From Methanocorpusculum sp. UBA424 (lineage in GTDB: Archaea; Halobacteriota; Methanomicrobia; Methanomicrobiales; Methanocorpusculaceae): DNA of 64,000 bases. The position numbers and the translations under genes are program-made. The notes beneath the pieces are model-generated. The model did no database searches and was not told the origin of the DNA. It worked only from the letters and a program-made list of their open reading frames with translations. Of this stretch, positions 50,095 through 58,471 are shown piece after piece. The stretch's first letter is position 1. The number at the start of each line of letters is the position of its first letter. The stretch covers positions 150,080 to 214,079 of the forward strand of contig DAHC01000003.1 of assembly GCA_002498375.1 (NCBI GenBank), given 5' to 3'.

Positions 50095-50904
50095 ATGAGC
50101 GATACCTCCGCGCCTGCGCCGAAAAAAAGAACGGTAAAATCCAAAAAGGACAAATCATCTGAACCAAAACCGGTAAAAACCTCCCGGAAAAAAACTTCTG
50201 CAGAGGAGACGGTCCCTCAGCCTGAAGAACAGCCGGCCGATACACACAAACCCGTTCCCGAACAATTCCTCACGGATCTTGGCTCGCTTGCAGAAATTCT
50301 CGAAACGAACCCGAGTATCCTTGAACCTATTCGTGAGGTCTTCGAGTATCATCTCATCGACCCGATCGACAGAAAAACCTTCCCAAAACTCGTGAATGCC
50401 ATGTCGATGCTCCTTGGGGCAAATGCGACAATGGTTCTCATGACGGCCTGCCATGTTAATTCATCGGCATTTTTCGAAGATTTGCTGCATGCAATCAAAG
50501 AAGATAAACAGAAAAGTGCCGTCTGGATCATCCAGCATCTAACATCGCTCTACGGGAACCGTGTCCAGCAGGCATATACGCTCTCAGCCGGTACGATGGA
50601 TGAAGACTGGCACATGATCGATGTCAACACCTATAAGCGGGAGGGCGACACGCCTCTCTGGATACTCAGCCTTGAACTCGTGCTCTACAACGGAACCGAG
50701 ACAAAGGTCACCATGACGCCCGACTCCGTCTTTCAGCTGGTCGAGATCCTGTCTGCAGAACTCGCAAAAAATATCCCAAAGGAAAATGTGGACGAAGGAC
50801 TCATCACCAAATGCGAAAAGAACCTCACCGCATTCTTTGAAAAGTTCTACGGATGCAAAGAAGAAGAGAAGAAAACCGACGAACACCCGCCCGGGTATGC
50901 GTGA
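50095..50904 (+). CDS. Conserved protein of unknown function with basic N-terminal tail
   Basis: From ATG 50095 (MSDTSAPAPKK; a TATA-like CTTTTTATC lies just upstream), 269 residues. Residues 1-55 are Lys-, Thr-, Pro- and Glu-rich and probably disordered; the remainder is a soluble alpha/beta or helical domain (VPEQFLTDLGSLAEILETNPSILEPIREVFEYHLIDPIDRKTFPKLV...). No known motif. It follows the frh terminator and has its own promoter, so it is not part of the hydrogenase operon. Confidence 0.65.
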   Translation: MSDTSAPAPKKRTVKSKKDKSSEPKPVKTSRKKTSAEETVPQPEEQPADTHKPVPEQFLTDLGSLAEILETNPSILEPIREVFEYHLIDPIDRKTFPKLVNAMSMLLGANATMVLMTACHVNSSAFFEDLLHAIKEDKQKSAVWIIQHLTSLYGNRVQQAYTLSAGTMDEDWHMIDVNTYKREGDTPLWILSLELVLYNGTETKVTMTPDSVFQLVEILSAELAKNIPKENVDEGLITKCEKNLTAFFEKFYGCKEEEKKTDEHPPGYA

Positions 50905-50951
50905 GTTCGCATCATTTCTTTTTTTGGAAAAAACAATGTATAAACATGCCA

Positions 50952-50972
50952 ACTCTCCCGCTGCAGGAGAGT
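50952..50972. promoter_or_regulatory. MerR-type operator dyad
   Basis: ACTCTCC-CGCTGCA-GGAGAGT is a perfect 7-bp dyad of 21 bp, the size and ACTCTCC-like sequence of MerR/BmrR-type operators. It lies downstream of a TATA-like TGTATAAAC (about 50938-50946), where transcription should start, and about 50 bases before the regulator gene. Confidence 0.6.
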
Positions 50973-51019
50973 AGATACTGAATTTATCATACAAATAAAA
51001 ACGTAGATTGGGTGAGATG

Positions 51020-51832
51020 ATGTTTAAGATCGGCGAGTTCTCAAAGCTGAGTAAAACTACTGTAAAAGCTCTGCGGTATTATGACGAGATCGGGCTTCTT
51101 CAACCGGAAAAGGTCGATCTGGCACGCTATCGGTATTACACGACCGATCAGCTCGTGAAACTTCACTCTATACAGTCCCTTCGTCAGGCGGGTCTTTCGA
51201 TCGACGAGATCAGAAACATTCTCGCAGGCAAAGATGCAAAAGAGATCCTGACAAAGCGGAAACTGCAGCTCGAAACCGACATTGCAGAGAGAAACGATCA
51301 GCTCTCCCGAATCGATTTCATTTTACAAGGAAAGGAGGAGGAATATGTTATGAATTATCAGGCAACCATCAAAGAAATTCCAGAGTGTATCGTCTACTCG
51401 AAAAAAATGACGATCCCAACCTACGACGCATACTTCACGGAGATTCCGGCAATAGGCGCTGCGTGTGCAAAAGCAAACCCTGATCTCAAATGTACGGTGC
51501 CGGGATACTGCTTTGTTGTCTATCTCGACGCAGAATGCCGGGAAAAAGACATCAATGTCGAGTATTGTGAAGCGGTCGACCGATTCGGCAATGAAGTTGA
51601 AGGCATCATATTCAAAAAAATGCCGGCCGTAACCGTAGTATCAGTAATGCACAAAGGATCCTATCGTGATCTTGGCAGGGCATATGCATTCGTGTTCAAA
51701 TGGATCGAGGAGAACGGGTACACTGTGACGGATAGCCCGAGAGAAAGTTACATCGACGGGATCTGGAACAAGGAAAGCGAAGATGAATGGCTCTCGGAGA
51801 TCCAGGTACCTGTACAGAAAAAGGATACCTAA
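51020..51832 (+). CDS. MerR-family regulator with GyrI-like effector domain (BmrR type)
   Basis: From ATG 51020 (GGGTGAG upstream), 270 residues. MFKIGEFSKLSKTTVKALRYYDEIGLLQPEKVDLARYRYYTTDQL is the MerR winged helix, followed by an about 35-residue coiled coil (DAKEILTKRKLQLETDIAERNDQLSRI) and a C-terminal GyrI-like ligand domain (QATIKEIPECIVYSKKM...AVTVVSVMHKGSYRDLGRAYAFVFKWIEENGY). Related BmrR proteins bind hydrophobic cations and activate efflux; no pump gene is adjacent, so it may control itself or distant genes through the dyad upstream. Confidence 0.88.
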   Translation: MFKIGEFSKLSKTTVKALRYYDEIGLLQPEKVDLARYRYYTTDQLVKLHSIQSLRQAGLSIDEIRNILAGKDAKEILTKRKLQLETDIAERNDQLSRIDFILQGKEEEYVMNYQATIKEIPECIVYSKKMTIPTYDAYFTEIPAIGAACAKANPDLKCTVPGYCFVVYLDAECREKDINVEYCEAVDRFGNEVEGIIFKKMPAVTVVSVMHKGSYRDLGRAYAFVFKWIEENGYTVTDSPRESYIDGIWNKESEDEWLSEIQVPVQKKDT

Positions 51833-51872
51833 TTATTTTTTTCAAAAAAAAGGTGTCTACCGGAAGGTCCGG

Positions 51873-53060
51873 TTAGTTTTTGCGTCTTGCAAAAGCAAAT
51901 ACTGATGCTGCACAAAGACCCGCAAGGATTCCTGTCGCTGGAACAGGCGTCTGGGTAGAACCGGCAGATGAATTGCTCTTTGCATAGATCATCAGCTCGT
52001 CAAGTTCCGAATCAGATAAGGTATATCTGAAAAACATTGAGTAGAACTCCTTGACTCTGTCATCGACGTTGTAATCGAACACGTCAGGATAGAACATATT
52101 GCCAAGCCAGATCATGGAAAGAAGCCGCTGAACCGAGGGTGGACCGCCCATCCAGCTGTAGGGACCATACGGAGCCTCGTAGACATTTCCATTCTTCACA
52201 GCCGAGAGTGACTTCCACATCTCACCGTTCATAATTGCATTATAGTAAGCATGATCAGCGGCGTAAGCTACAATGATATAATCCGGATTCATCGAAAGGA
52301 TATCTTCCATTGTATACTCATCGCCTAATCCGCTGCCCGTAACAGCAGGTCCTGCAAGATTGTCTGCCAGGTAGTTGATTACTTCGCCGTGATACGAATT
52401 CTCGCCGGATCCGATCAGATGGACCGAGTTGCCGTCAACACCGGTGACATAAATCATAGAGACTTTCTTGTCGCCCACTTTTGCCATTCCAGTATCAAAC
52501 TCCGTCAAAAGATTTGAAACATACGTGGAAAGCTGCTTTCCGCGTGTCTCGTTTCCCAGAAGAGAACCGAGTGTGAGATAGGACTGCGGGATATCATTGA
52601 GTTTATTTTGCGTAATAAATGCAAAAGGAACGCCCGTGGTTGCCTGTATCTTGTCAAGATCCGTTTTCATCGTGGATTTTGCCTCGCCAACATCGAGAAC
52701 GACATCAATGTTGAGCTTTTTATTGAGTTCCATGATCTCTTCGGCATTCATAGTGGACTTCGCTCCATAGAACTGACCGGTCACCGGTAAAGCAAGAACA
52801 CGTGAATCGATGTATTTTTCCTGATCAGCAGAATATTTGCTGGATATACTCACCAATAAATCAGGATCGAATGAGTAGAGTACAATTTGCGCAAGAGGAC
52901 CGGAAGGCGATACAGAGTCAAGTACTGCCGGCAGCGTGATTTCACGACCGACGTCATCGACAAATGTTTTTGTCTCTTCAGCTGAAACACCGCCGCAAAA
53001 AACAGCGGCCCCAACACAAATTAGAACCAAAAACAGGATTATTCCTCGTATTTTTTTCAT
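51873..53060 (-). CDS. Iron-complex-type ABC binding protein with PGF-CTERM-like tail
   Basis: From ATG 53060 (GGAGG upstream), 395 residues. It has a cleavable signal (LFLVLICVGAAVFCGGVSA), a TroA/FecB-like two-lobe domain (FVDDVGREITLPAVLDSV, then NIDVVLDVGEAKSTMKTDLDKIQ, and MNPDYIIVAYAADHAYYNAI), and a C-terminal Ser/Thr spacer with PATGILAGLCAASVFAFARRKN, resembling the PGF-CTERM sorting signal of archaeal surface proteins. The metal chelate bound is unknown. No permease or ATPase gene is adjacent. A dyad lies upstream of its TATA box. Confidence 0.85.
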   Translation of the reverse strand: MKKIRGIILFLVLICVGAAVFCGGVSAEETKTFVDDVGREITLPAVLDSVSPSGPLAQIVLYSFDPDLLVSISSKYSADQEKYIDSRVLALPVTGQFYGAKSTMNAEEIMELNKKLNIDVVLDVGEAKSTMKTDLDKIQATTGVPFAFITQNKLNDIPQSYLTLGSLLGNETRGKQLSTYVSNLLTEFDTGMAKVGDKKVSMIYVTGVDGNSVHLIGSGENSYHGEVINYLADNLAGPAVTGSGLGDEYTMEDILSMNPDYIIVAYAADHAYYNAIMNGEMWKSLSAVKNGNVYEAPYGPYSWMGGPPSVQRLLSMIWLGNMFYPDVFDYNVDDRVKEFYSMFFRYTLSDSELDELMIYAKSNSSAGSTQTPVPATGILAGLCAASVFAFARRKN

Positions 53061-53135
53061 AGATACCTCCACCTCACAGATGGATAAAAGAATATGTCTC
53101 GGAGCGTATATAACAATTGCTGAAATAATAATCAA

Positions 53136-53157
53136 AGTAAATTAAACATGATTTACT
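53136..53157. promoter_or_regulatory. Possible operator upstream of the binding-protein gene
   Basis: AGTAAAT (53136-53142) and ATTTACT (53151-53157) form a 7-bp dyad about 20 bases upstream of the TATA-like TTATATAC (reverse strand, about 53106-53114). A metal-dependent repressor or activator site is possible. Confidence 0.4.
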
Positions 53158-53280
53158 TCATGTGATGTCTTCCTGAATATACCTGAAGGTGATGGAATGT
53201 TTTCCCGGTATTGAATGATAATCGTAACAGTAAGAGAAGTACGGTACAATAAAAGGGGAGAATGGAGAAGAGATGCCGGA

Positions 53281-54534
53281 TCAGCGGATCTCGTGGATGA
53301 CCATGCCTGAGAGCAGTTTCGGCTCGAACCAGGTCGATTTCGGCGGCATGATCAGGGCCGCATCGGCCACATCGATCACCTGCTGGGCAGTCACCGGCTG
53401 CATGATGAATGCTGCCGAGTATTCACCGTTGTCAACATCGTTAATGACGTCTGCGAGAGGAGCGATGCCGCCGACAAAGGAGATACGCGGATCACCGCGG
53501 GGATCGAAGATCGCAAGCATATCGTCCAGAACAAGCTCCTGCAGAACGGAAACATCGAGCCGTGAAATGGCATCGGCCGAGGGATCGACCGGGCGGGTCA
53601 GTTCATACCACTGGCTTTCAAGATAGAGGTGGATGATGTGCATAGATCCGTCGTTCTTGACGGGGATGATATTCTTCGACACATCGACTTTCTTTAACGG
53701 TGTAACGGTAAATCTGAGAGCGAGATCGCCTAAGAACTGATCGGCATTCATGCCGGCGAGATCCCTGACGAGACGGTGGTATCCATAGATGCGGACCGAG
53801 TCGTGCGCAAAGAGAACGCTCATGAACTTTTCCGCATCGGGAGTTGCACGGCCCTCGGAAGTCCTTCTTTCCAGAACGTTGGCCGAGGACTTCGCCCGGT
53901 GGTGACCGTCGGCGATGTAGAGGTTGGGGATTCCGGCAAAAAGGCTGGTGATCTTTTCAACGTCAGCGGGGTCTGCCACCCGGAAGATCTGGTGAAGATT
54001 GCCGCCGGCAGAAATATATTCGCCGTCGGGCGTATGGGCGGCGGCGGTGCTGACCAGAGTCTGATGGATGAGACCCGAGTCTTTATAGAGTAAAAAGACC
54101 TGGCCGGTGTGGGCAGATACCGCATCGATATGCCGGGTCCTGTCCTCTTCTTTGTCGTAGCGTGTGAGTTCGTGTTTTTTTATCGTATCATTGTTGTATT
54201 CTTCTACCGAGACACAGGAAACGAGCCCGGTGAACAGTTCGCCGCCAAGCGTTATCTGATAGATGTAGAAGGAGGAAGCATCGTCTTCGACGAAAAGTCC
54301 CTCGGCCTTCATCTTTGCAAACATTTCTGCGGCCCTCGCATACACGCGGTCGTCATGCGGGTCGATATCCATGAGTTCCGCATCGGGACGAATGACCCGA
54401 AGAAGAGAACGTTCATTTTTTTCTATTTCAGCAGCAGCCTCTTCGGCGCTGATGACATCGTACGGGACTGACGGCACGCTTCGGTATGCATCCAAAGCGG
54501 GGCGAAGACCGGTGAAGGGATATACGCTAACCAT
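53281..54534 (-). CDS. DUF1015-family protein
   Basis: From ATG 54534, 417 residues. VYPFTGLRPALDAYRSVPSVPYDVISAEEA is the family start; YIYQITLGGELFTGLVSCVSVEEYNNDTIKKHELTR and IPNLYIADGHHRAKSSANVLE carry the conserved HE and DGHHR residues, and the end has ALIMPPKSTWFEPKLLSGMVI. The DGHHR and KHE motifs suggest a metal-dependent or phosphate-binding active site. The biochemical role is not established in sources known to me. It is divergent from the RimI-like gene. Confidence 0.88.
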   Translation of the reverse strand: MVSVYPFTGLRPALDAYRSVPSVPYDVISAEEAAAEIEKNERSLLRVIRPDAELMDIDPHDDRVYARAAEMFAKMKAEGLFVEDDASSFYIYQITLGGELFTGLVSCVSVEEYNNDTIKKHELTRYDKEEDRTRHIDAVSAHTGQVFLLYKDSGLIHQTLVSTAAAHTPDGEYISAGGNLHQIFRVADPADVEKITSLFAGIPNLYIADGHHRAKSSANVLERRTSEGRATPDAEKFMSVLFAHDSVRIYGYHRLVRDLAGMNADQFLGDLALRFTVTPLKKVDVSKNIIPVKNDGSMHIIHLYLESQWYELTRPVDPSADAISRLDVSVLQELVLDDMLAIFDPRGDPRISFVGGIAPLADVINDVDNGEYSAAFIMQPVTAQQVIDVADAALIMPPKSTWFEPKLLSGMVIHEIR

Positions 54535-54572
54535 TATGCTATATTGGTTAGCACCCAATAGTAAAATAGCAA

Positions 54573-55055
54573 ATGGTAACCTTTAGAGGAGTGGGCGGGA
54601 CCGCCGCCGGCTGTCTGATCAGAAAAGCAACGATCGAAGATATTCCGGACATATACCGGATCGAACTCCTGTGCTTTCCCGATCCCTGGGATTATAAGGC
54701 AATGCTTGAGATGATGACGGTTTTTCTGACCTCGTTTTATGTAGCGGAGGCGGAAGGACGGATCGTCGGGTTTTCCGCCGGGGCAATTGAAGAGACCGAT
54801 CAGGAAAAATACGGTCATATCTGTAATATTGCCGTCTCCCCGGAGATGCGGGGATTTGGCATCGGCAGACTTCTGCTCCGCAAATTGGAGCGGGATTTTT
54901 TTCTGGCGGGATGCACTGGCTGCAGCCTTGAGGTCCGGGTAAGTAATACTTCTGCGAAGGAATTTTACAAAAAAATCGGGTATGAGGATGTCATTTTATT
55001 TGGAGGGTATTACAAGGACGGGGAAGACGCCGCTGTGATGATGCGCTGGTTCTAA
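54573..55055 (+). CDS. rimI: RimI-like GNAT N-acetyltransferase
   Basis: A 160-residue acetyltransferase. IRKATIEDIPDIYRIELLCFPDPWD is the GNAT start with the RimI-type FPDPW; HICNIAVSPEMRGFGIGRLLLRKLE is the acetyl-CoA loop (RGxGxG/A with the R-G-F-G-I-G form); LEVRVSNTSAKEFYKKIGYEDV closes the fold. Archaeal homologues acetylate N-termini of proteins (NatA-like) more broadly than bacterial RimI. A downstream start at GTG residue 7, preceded by AGAGGA, is possible. Confidence 0.88.
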   Translation: MVTFRGVGGTAAGCLIRKATIEDIPDIYRIELLCFPDPWDYKAMLEMMTVFLTSFYVAEAEGRIVGFSAGAIEETDQEKYGHICNIAVSPEMRGFGIGRLLLRKLERDFFLAGCTGCSLEVRVSNTSAKEFYKKIGYEDVILFGGYYKDGEDAAVMMRWF

Positions 55056-55183
55056 AAACTCTTCGAAAAATACGTTTATGACGGAAGACCTCGGATCAGA
55101 GATTATTATGATGCAGACTTGATTTCATAAAGCGAAGAGCCTAGTGAGAATCAGTATTGATGATGTTCTCTGCAGTTCTTTTT

Positions 55184-55612
55184 TCATCCCCGATACACAA
55201 ACCCTTCCAACCTGCGTTCATCCTGAAGTCTGGACCATGCCTCCATGCCCTTTTCACGATACAGTTCATTGTCTTTTTTCACGAACGGATGTCCTTGATA
55301 AAACTCCTTCATATTCCCGCACGGGTATTCTTTGCATTCGACGCACATCTCAACCCCTTTCTCTTTTGCGCAGATCCTTACCGCACAACCGGGGTTTCCG
55401 CTGCCTTCGCGGCACGAAGTGCAGATCCCGTTCTCTGCCATGTCTTTTAAAAACGGCCAGAAACCGTCGCCTCCGGGAATCAAATGGACGATCTCCTCAA
55501 ATCCTGCTGTTTTCATTTCCTGGTATAAGATTTTCGCAGCCGGATCGATCTTTGCTTTGACGGCGCAATTTTCGCAGTAAAGACCGCAGTAACAGATGTA
55601 TTGTTTATCCAT
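55184..55612 (-). CDS. DUF3795-family cysteine-rich protein
   Basis: A 142-residue protein. YCGLYCENCAVKAKID, CTSCREGSGNPGCAVRICAKEKGVEMCVECKEYPC contain eleven or so Cys in the order typical of DUF3795, with the N-terminal CGLYCxxC. A zinc- or Fe-S-binding role is likely but unproven. It is common in methanogens and clostridia. It stands alone. Confidence 0.85.
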   Translation of the reverse strand: MDKQYICYCGLYCENCAVKAKIDPAAKILYQEMKTAGFEEIVHLIPGGDGFWPFLKDMAENGICTSCREGSGNPGCAVRICAKEKGVEMCVECKEYPCGNMKEFYQGHPFVKKDNELYREKGMEAWSRLQDERRLEGFVYRG

Positions 55613-55800
55613 ATGTTCACTTCATCTCTTTTTGTTTACTTACTGTATAACTATATCGACAACCGGCATTTTTCCTTTTCGGCCAAAACCGATGATCATG
55701 TCTGGCGATTATGCCGCTTTCAACAACGAATAACGTGCCGGTTATGTACTCTATAACGGCGAATGGAGGCTTTATATCATAAGAACACTGATAAGAACTC

Positions 55801-56130
55801 ATGAAAGAGACAAAAGATCTGATCGGAACGCCTCTTCCTTTGAAGAGCCTGGCCGATTATCAGGAGGGGTCGGTCGTATCCCGGATGGTCATCAATAAAA
55901 AAAGCGGTACGGTGACGATATTTGCTTTTGAGAGGGGTGAAGGACTTTCCGAACACTCTGCTCCGTACGATGCTCTCGTGATCGTCCTTGAAGGAGAGGC
56001 GGAGATCCCCATCGGCGGGGTATCCCATTTTGTCAAGGAGGGGGAGATGCTGATCATGCCGGCAAAGATCCCGCATGCGGTCCATCCGCTTTCACGATTT
56101 AAAATGATGCTCGTGATGATCCACGAGTAA
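55801..56130 (+). CDS. Small cupin-domain protein
   Basis: A 109-residue single cupin. GEGLSEHSAPYDALVIVLEGEAEIPIGG is motif 1 (G(X)5HXH-like, with HSAPYDAL and E), and EGEMLIMPAKIPHAV motif 2 with the metal-binding His. Its ATG is about 25 bases after TTTATATC, a near-leaderless transcript. The substrate is unknown. Bacterial homologues are usually small regulatory or sugar-binding cupins. Confidence 0.85.
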   Translation: MKETKDLIGTPLPLKSLADYQEGSVVSRMVINKKSGTVTIFAFERGEGLSEHSAPYDALVIVLEGEAEIPIGGVSHFVKEGEMLIMPAKIPHAVHPLSRFKMMLVMIHE

Positions 56131-56275
56131 CATTTCCTCATTTCTAACATACATTTAGTATTCTGTCATTTTCAGAGATCCGCAGATATCCCGGAGTATT
56201 TTGAAAAACAGAATAGACGCGGTATGCCGGCCGGATGAAGGCGCTTTAAAAATAGGATGTTTTTCTGATTCAGAC

Positions 56276-58360
56276 TTACATCAGAAGAAGCACCGGTACG
56301 AATACCAGTGAGATCAGGGACATAAGTTTGATCAGAATGTTGATCGAAGGTCCGGACGTATCTTTGAACGGGTCACCGACAGTGTCACCGACGACAGCTG
56401 CTTTGTGAGCGGCTGAGCCTTTGCCGCCGAAGTTACCGAGTTCGATATACTTCTTTGCATTGTCCCATGCTCCGCCGGCATTTGCCATCGTGATAGCAAG
56501 GAGGAAACCGGATACGAGGGATCCGACTAACAGACCGCCGAGGGCCAGCGGACCGAGGATAAATCCAACGGCGAGAGGCGCAACGATTGCGAGAAGACCC
56601 GGAAGAATCATCTTTTTGATTGCTGCTTTCGTAGCGATCGAGACGGCCGACGTGTAGTCAGGGTCTGCAGTTCCTTCCATCAGGCCTTTGATCTCTTTGA
56701 ACTGACGGCGGACTTCAACAACGATCTGCTGAGCTGCATCGCCGACTGCTGTCATGGTAAGAGCAGAGAAGAGGAACGGAAGCATACCACCGATGAGGAG
56801 ACCGATGAACACTGTGGTGTTCAGAATATCGATCGTCTCAATACCGACGGCGAGTGCGTAGGCGCTGAAAAGCGCAAGGCCGGTAAGAGCGGCTGAGCCG
56901 ATTGCAAATCCTTTACCGATTGCTGCGGTGGTGTTACCGACTGCATCAAGCGTGTCGGTGATATCACGAACAGAGTGGTCCTGGTGGGACATCTCGGCGA
57001 TACCGCCTGCATTGTCCGCGACCGGACCATATGCGTCAACTGCAAGTGAGATACCAAGGGTGGACAGCATACCAACAGCAGCAATACCGATACCGTACAT
57101 GCCGGCAAACTGGTACGCAATGAAGGTGGCAACTGAGATGATAAGGACCGGCCAGACGGTCGACTCCATACCTTTTGCAAATCCGCTGATGATATCAGTG
57201 GCCGCACCCGTTTGACAGGATTTTGCAATGCCTAAGGTCGGCTTGTAATCGAACGAAGTGTAGTACTCCGTGATAAGACCGATCATGAAACCTGCAACAA
57301 GACCTGCGATGGTTGCAAACCAGATTCCCATACCAAGAGGAGCGGCAAACATGAATCCCATACCGAACTGACCGTATAAGAGGATACTCGTTATACTGTA
57401 GGTCGAGATGATGGAGATGATGATCGCAACAATGAGACCGGTATTGAATGCTTTGTGGATCGCGGAGCTTTCGTTCTTCTTTGTGCGAACGAAGAGCGTT
57501 CCAACAGCTGCTGCAATGATACCGAATGCTGCGATGAGCATCGGGAGGAGAATAAGGTTTAACGGGGCGATGGTTTCGCCGAAGAGTTCGGATGCAAATG
57601 CTGCGCCGGCAACACCAAGAGCCATGGATGCGATGATCGAACCGACGTAGGATTCGAAAAGGTCGGCACCCATACCAGCAACATCACCGACATTGTCACC
57701 AACATTGTCGGCAATGACTGCCGGGTTTCTCGGGTCGTCTTCGGGAATGCCTGCTTCGACTTTGCCGACAAGGTCAGCACCGACATCGGCAGCTTTGGTA
57801 AAGATACCGCCGCCGACACGGGCGAAGAGAGCCACTGAAGAGGCACCAAAACCAAAGGATGCAAGAATGGAAACTACGATGTTAACATTGTCAACACTGC
57901 CGAATCCGCCGTTGATCGTTACAAGGATGATGAACAAGATGGAAATACCAAGGAGTCCAAGACCGACCACAGACATACCCATGACCGAACCGCTTGCAAA
58001 AGATACTTTTACGGCAGCGGCGATTCCGCGTTTTGCTGCATTGGTTGTTCTTACGTTTGCTTTTGTTGCGCTGTGCATTCCGATATATCCTGCAGTTGCC
58101 GAGAGCGCTGCACCGATGACGTAACAAAGGGCTGCCCAAGGGGAAATGAGGAGAGCGAGAATGACTGCAATAACGACGACAAAAGCTCCGATTGCACGAT
58201 ACTGACGATTCAGAAAGACCATTGCGCCAAGGTGAATGGCTGCAGCGATCTTCTGCATCTTCTCATCGCCTGCCGGCTCTCTCCTCACAATAGAGAAGGA
58301 GTAGAGGGCAAAGAGAAGGCCTAAAACGGCACATATTGGAGCGAGATAGATCAAATCCAT
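56276..58360 (-). CDS. hppA: Membrane-bound cation-pumping pyrophosphatase
   Basis: A 694-residue enzyme with about 16 membrane helices. DVGADLVGKVEAGIPEDDPRNPAVIADNVGDNVGDVAGMGADLFES is the PPi/Mg site, and DVxDTLDAVGNTTAAIGKGFAIGSAALT and GDTVGDPFKDTSGPSINILIKL carry the later site residues. The pair AA in GNTTAAIGKG (where K+-independent enzymes have Lys) indicates the K+-dependent class; whether it pumps Na+ or H+ is not decidable by eye. It recovers energy from PPi made in biosynthesis. Monocistronic. Confidence 0.95.
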   Translation of the reverse strand: MDLIYLAPICAVLGLLFALYSFSIVRREPAGDEKMQKIAAAIHLGAMVFLNRQYRAIGAFVVVIAVILALLISPWAALCYVIGAALSATAGYIGMHSATKANVRTTNAAKRGIAAAVKVSFASGSVMGMSVVGLGLLGISILFIILVTINGGFGSVDNVNIVVSILASFGFGASSVALFARVGGGIFTKAADVGADLVGKVEAGIPEDDPRNPAVIADNVGDNVGDVAGMGADLFESYVGSIIASMALGVAGAAFASELFGETIAPLNLILLPMLIAAFGIIAAAVGTLFVRTKKNESSAIHKAFNTGLIVAIIISIISTYSITSILLYGQFGMGFMFAAPLGMGIWFATIAGLVAGFMIGLITEYYTSFDYKPTLGIAKSCQTGAATDIISGFAKGMESTVWPVLIISVATFIAYQFAGMYGIGIAAVGMLSTLGISLAVDAYGPVADNAGGIAEMSHQDHSVRDITDTLDAVGNTTAAIGKGFAIGSAALTGLALFSAYALAVGIETIDILNTTVFIGLLIGGMLPFLFSALTMTAVGDAAQQIVVEVRRQFKEIKGLMEGTADPDYTSAVSIATKAAIKKMILPGLLAIVAPLAVGFILGPLALGGLLVGSLVSGFLLAITMANAGGAWDNAKKYIELGNFGGKGSAAHKAAVVGDTVGDPFKDTSGPSINILIKLMSLISLVFVPVLLLM

Positions 58361-58471
58361 AGGTATAGAAAACCTCCATAAAATTGGGTTGGTTTCTCCT
58401 TATATTAATGGGTGGAGGAGCTAATAATACTAATCCCTTGTCGGAACGATGAGAGAGATGAGCAAAATCAA

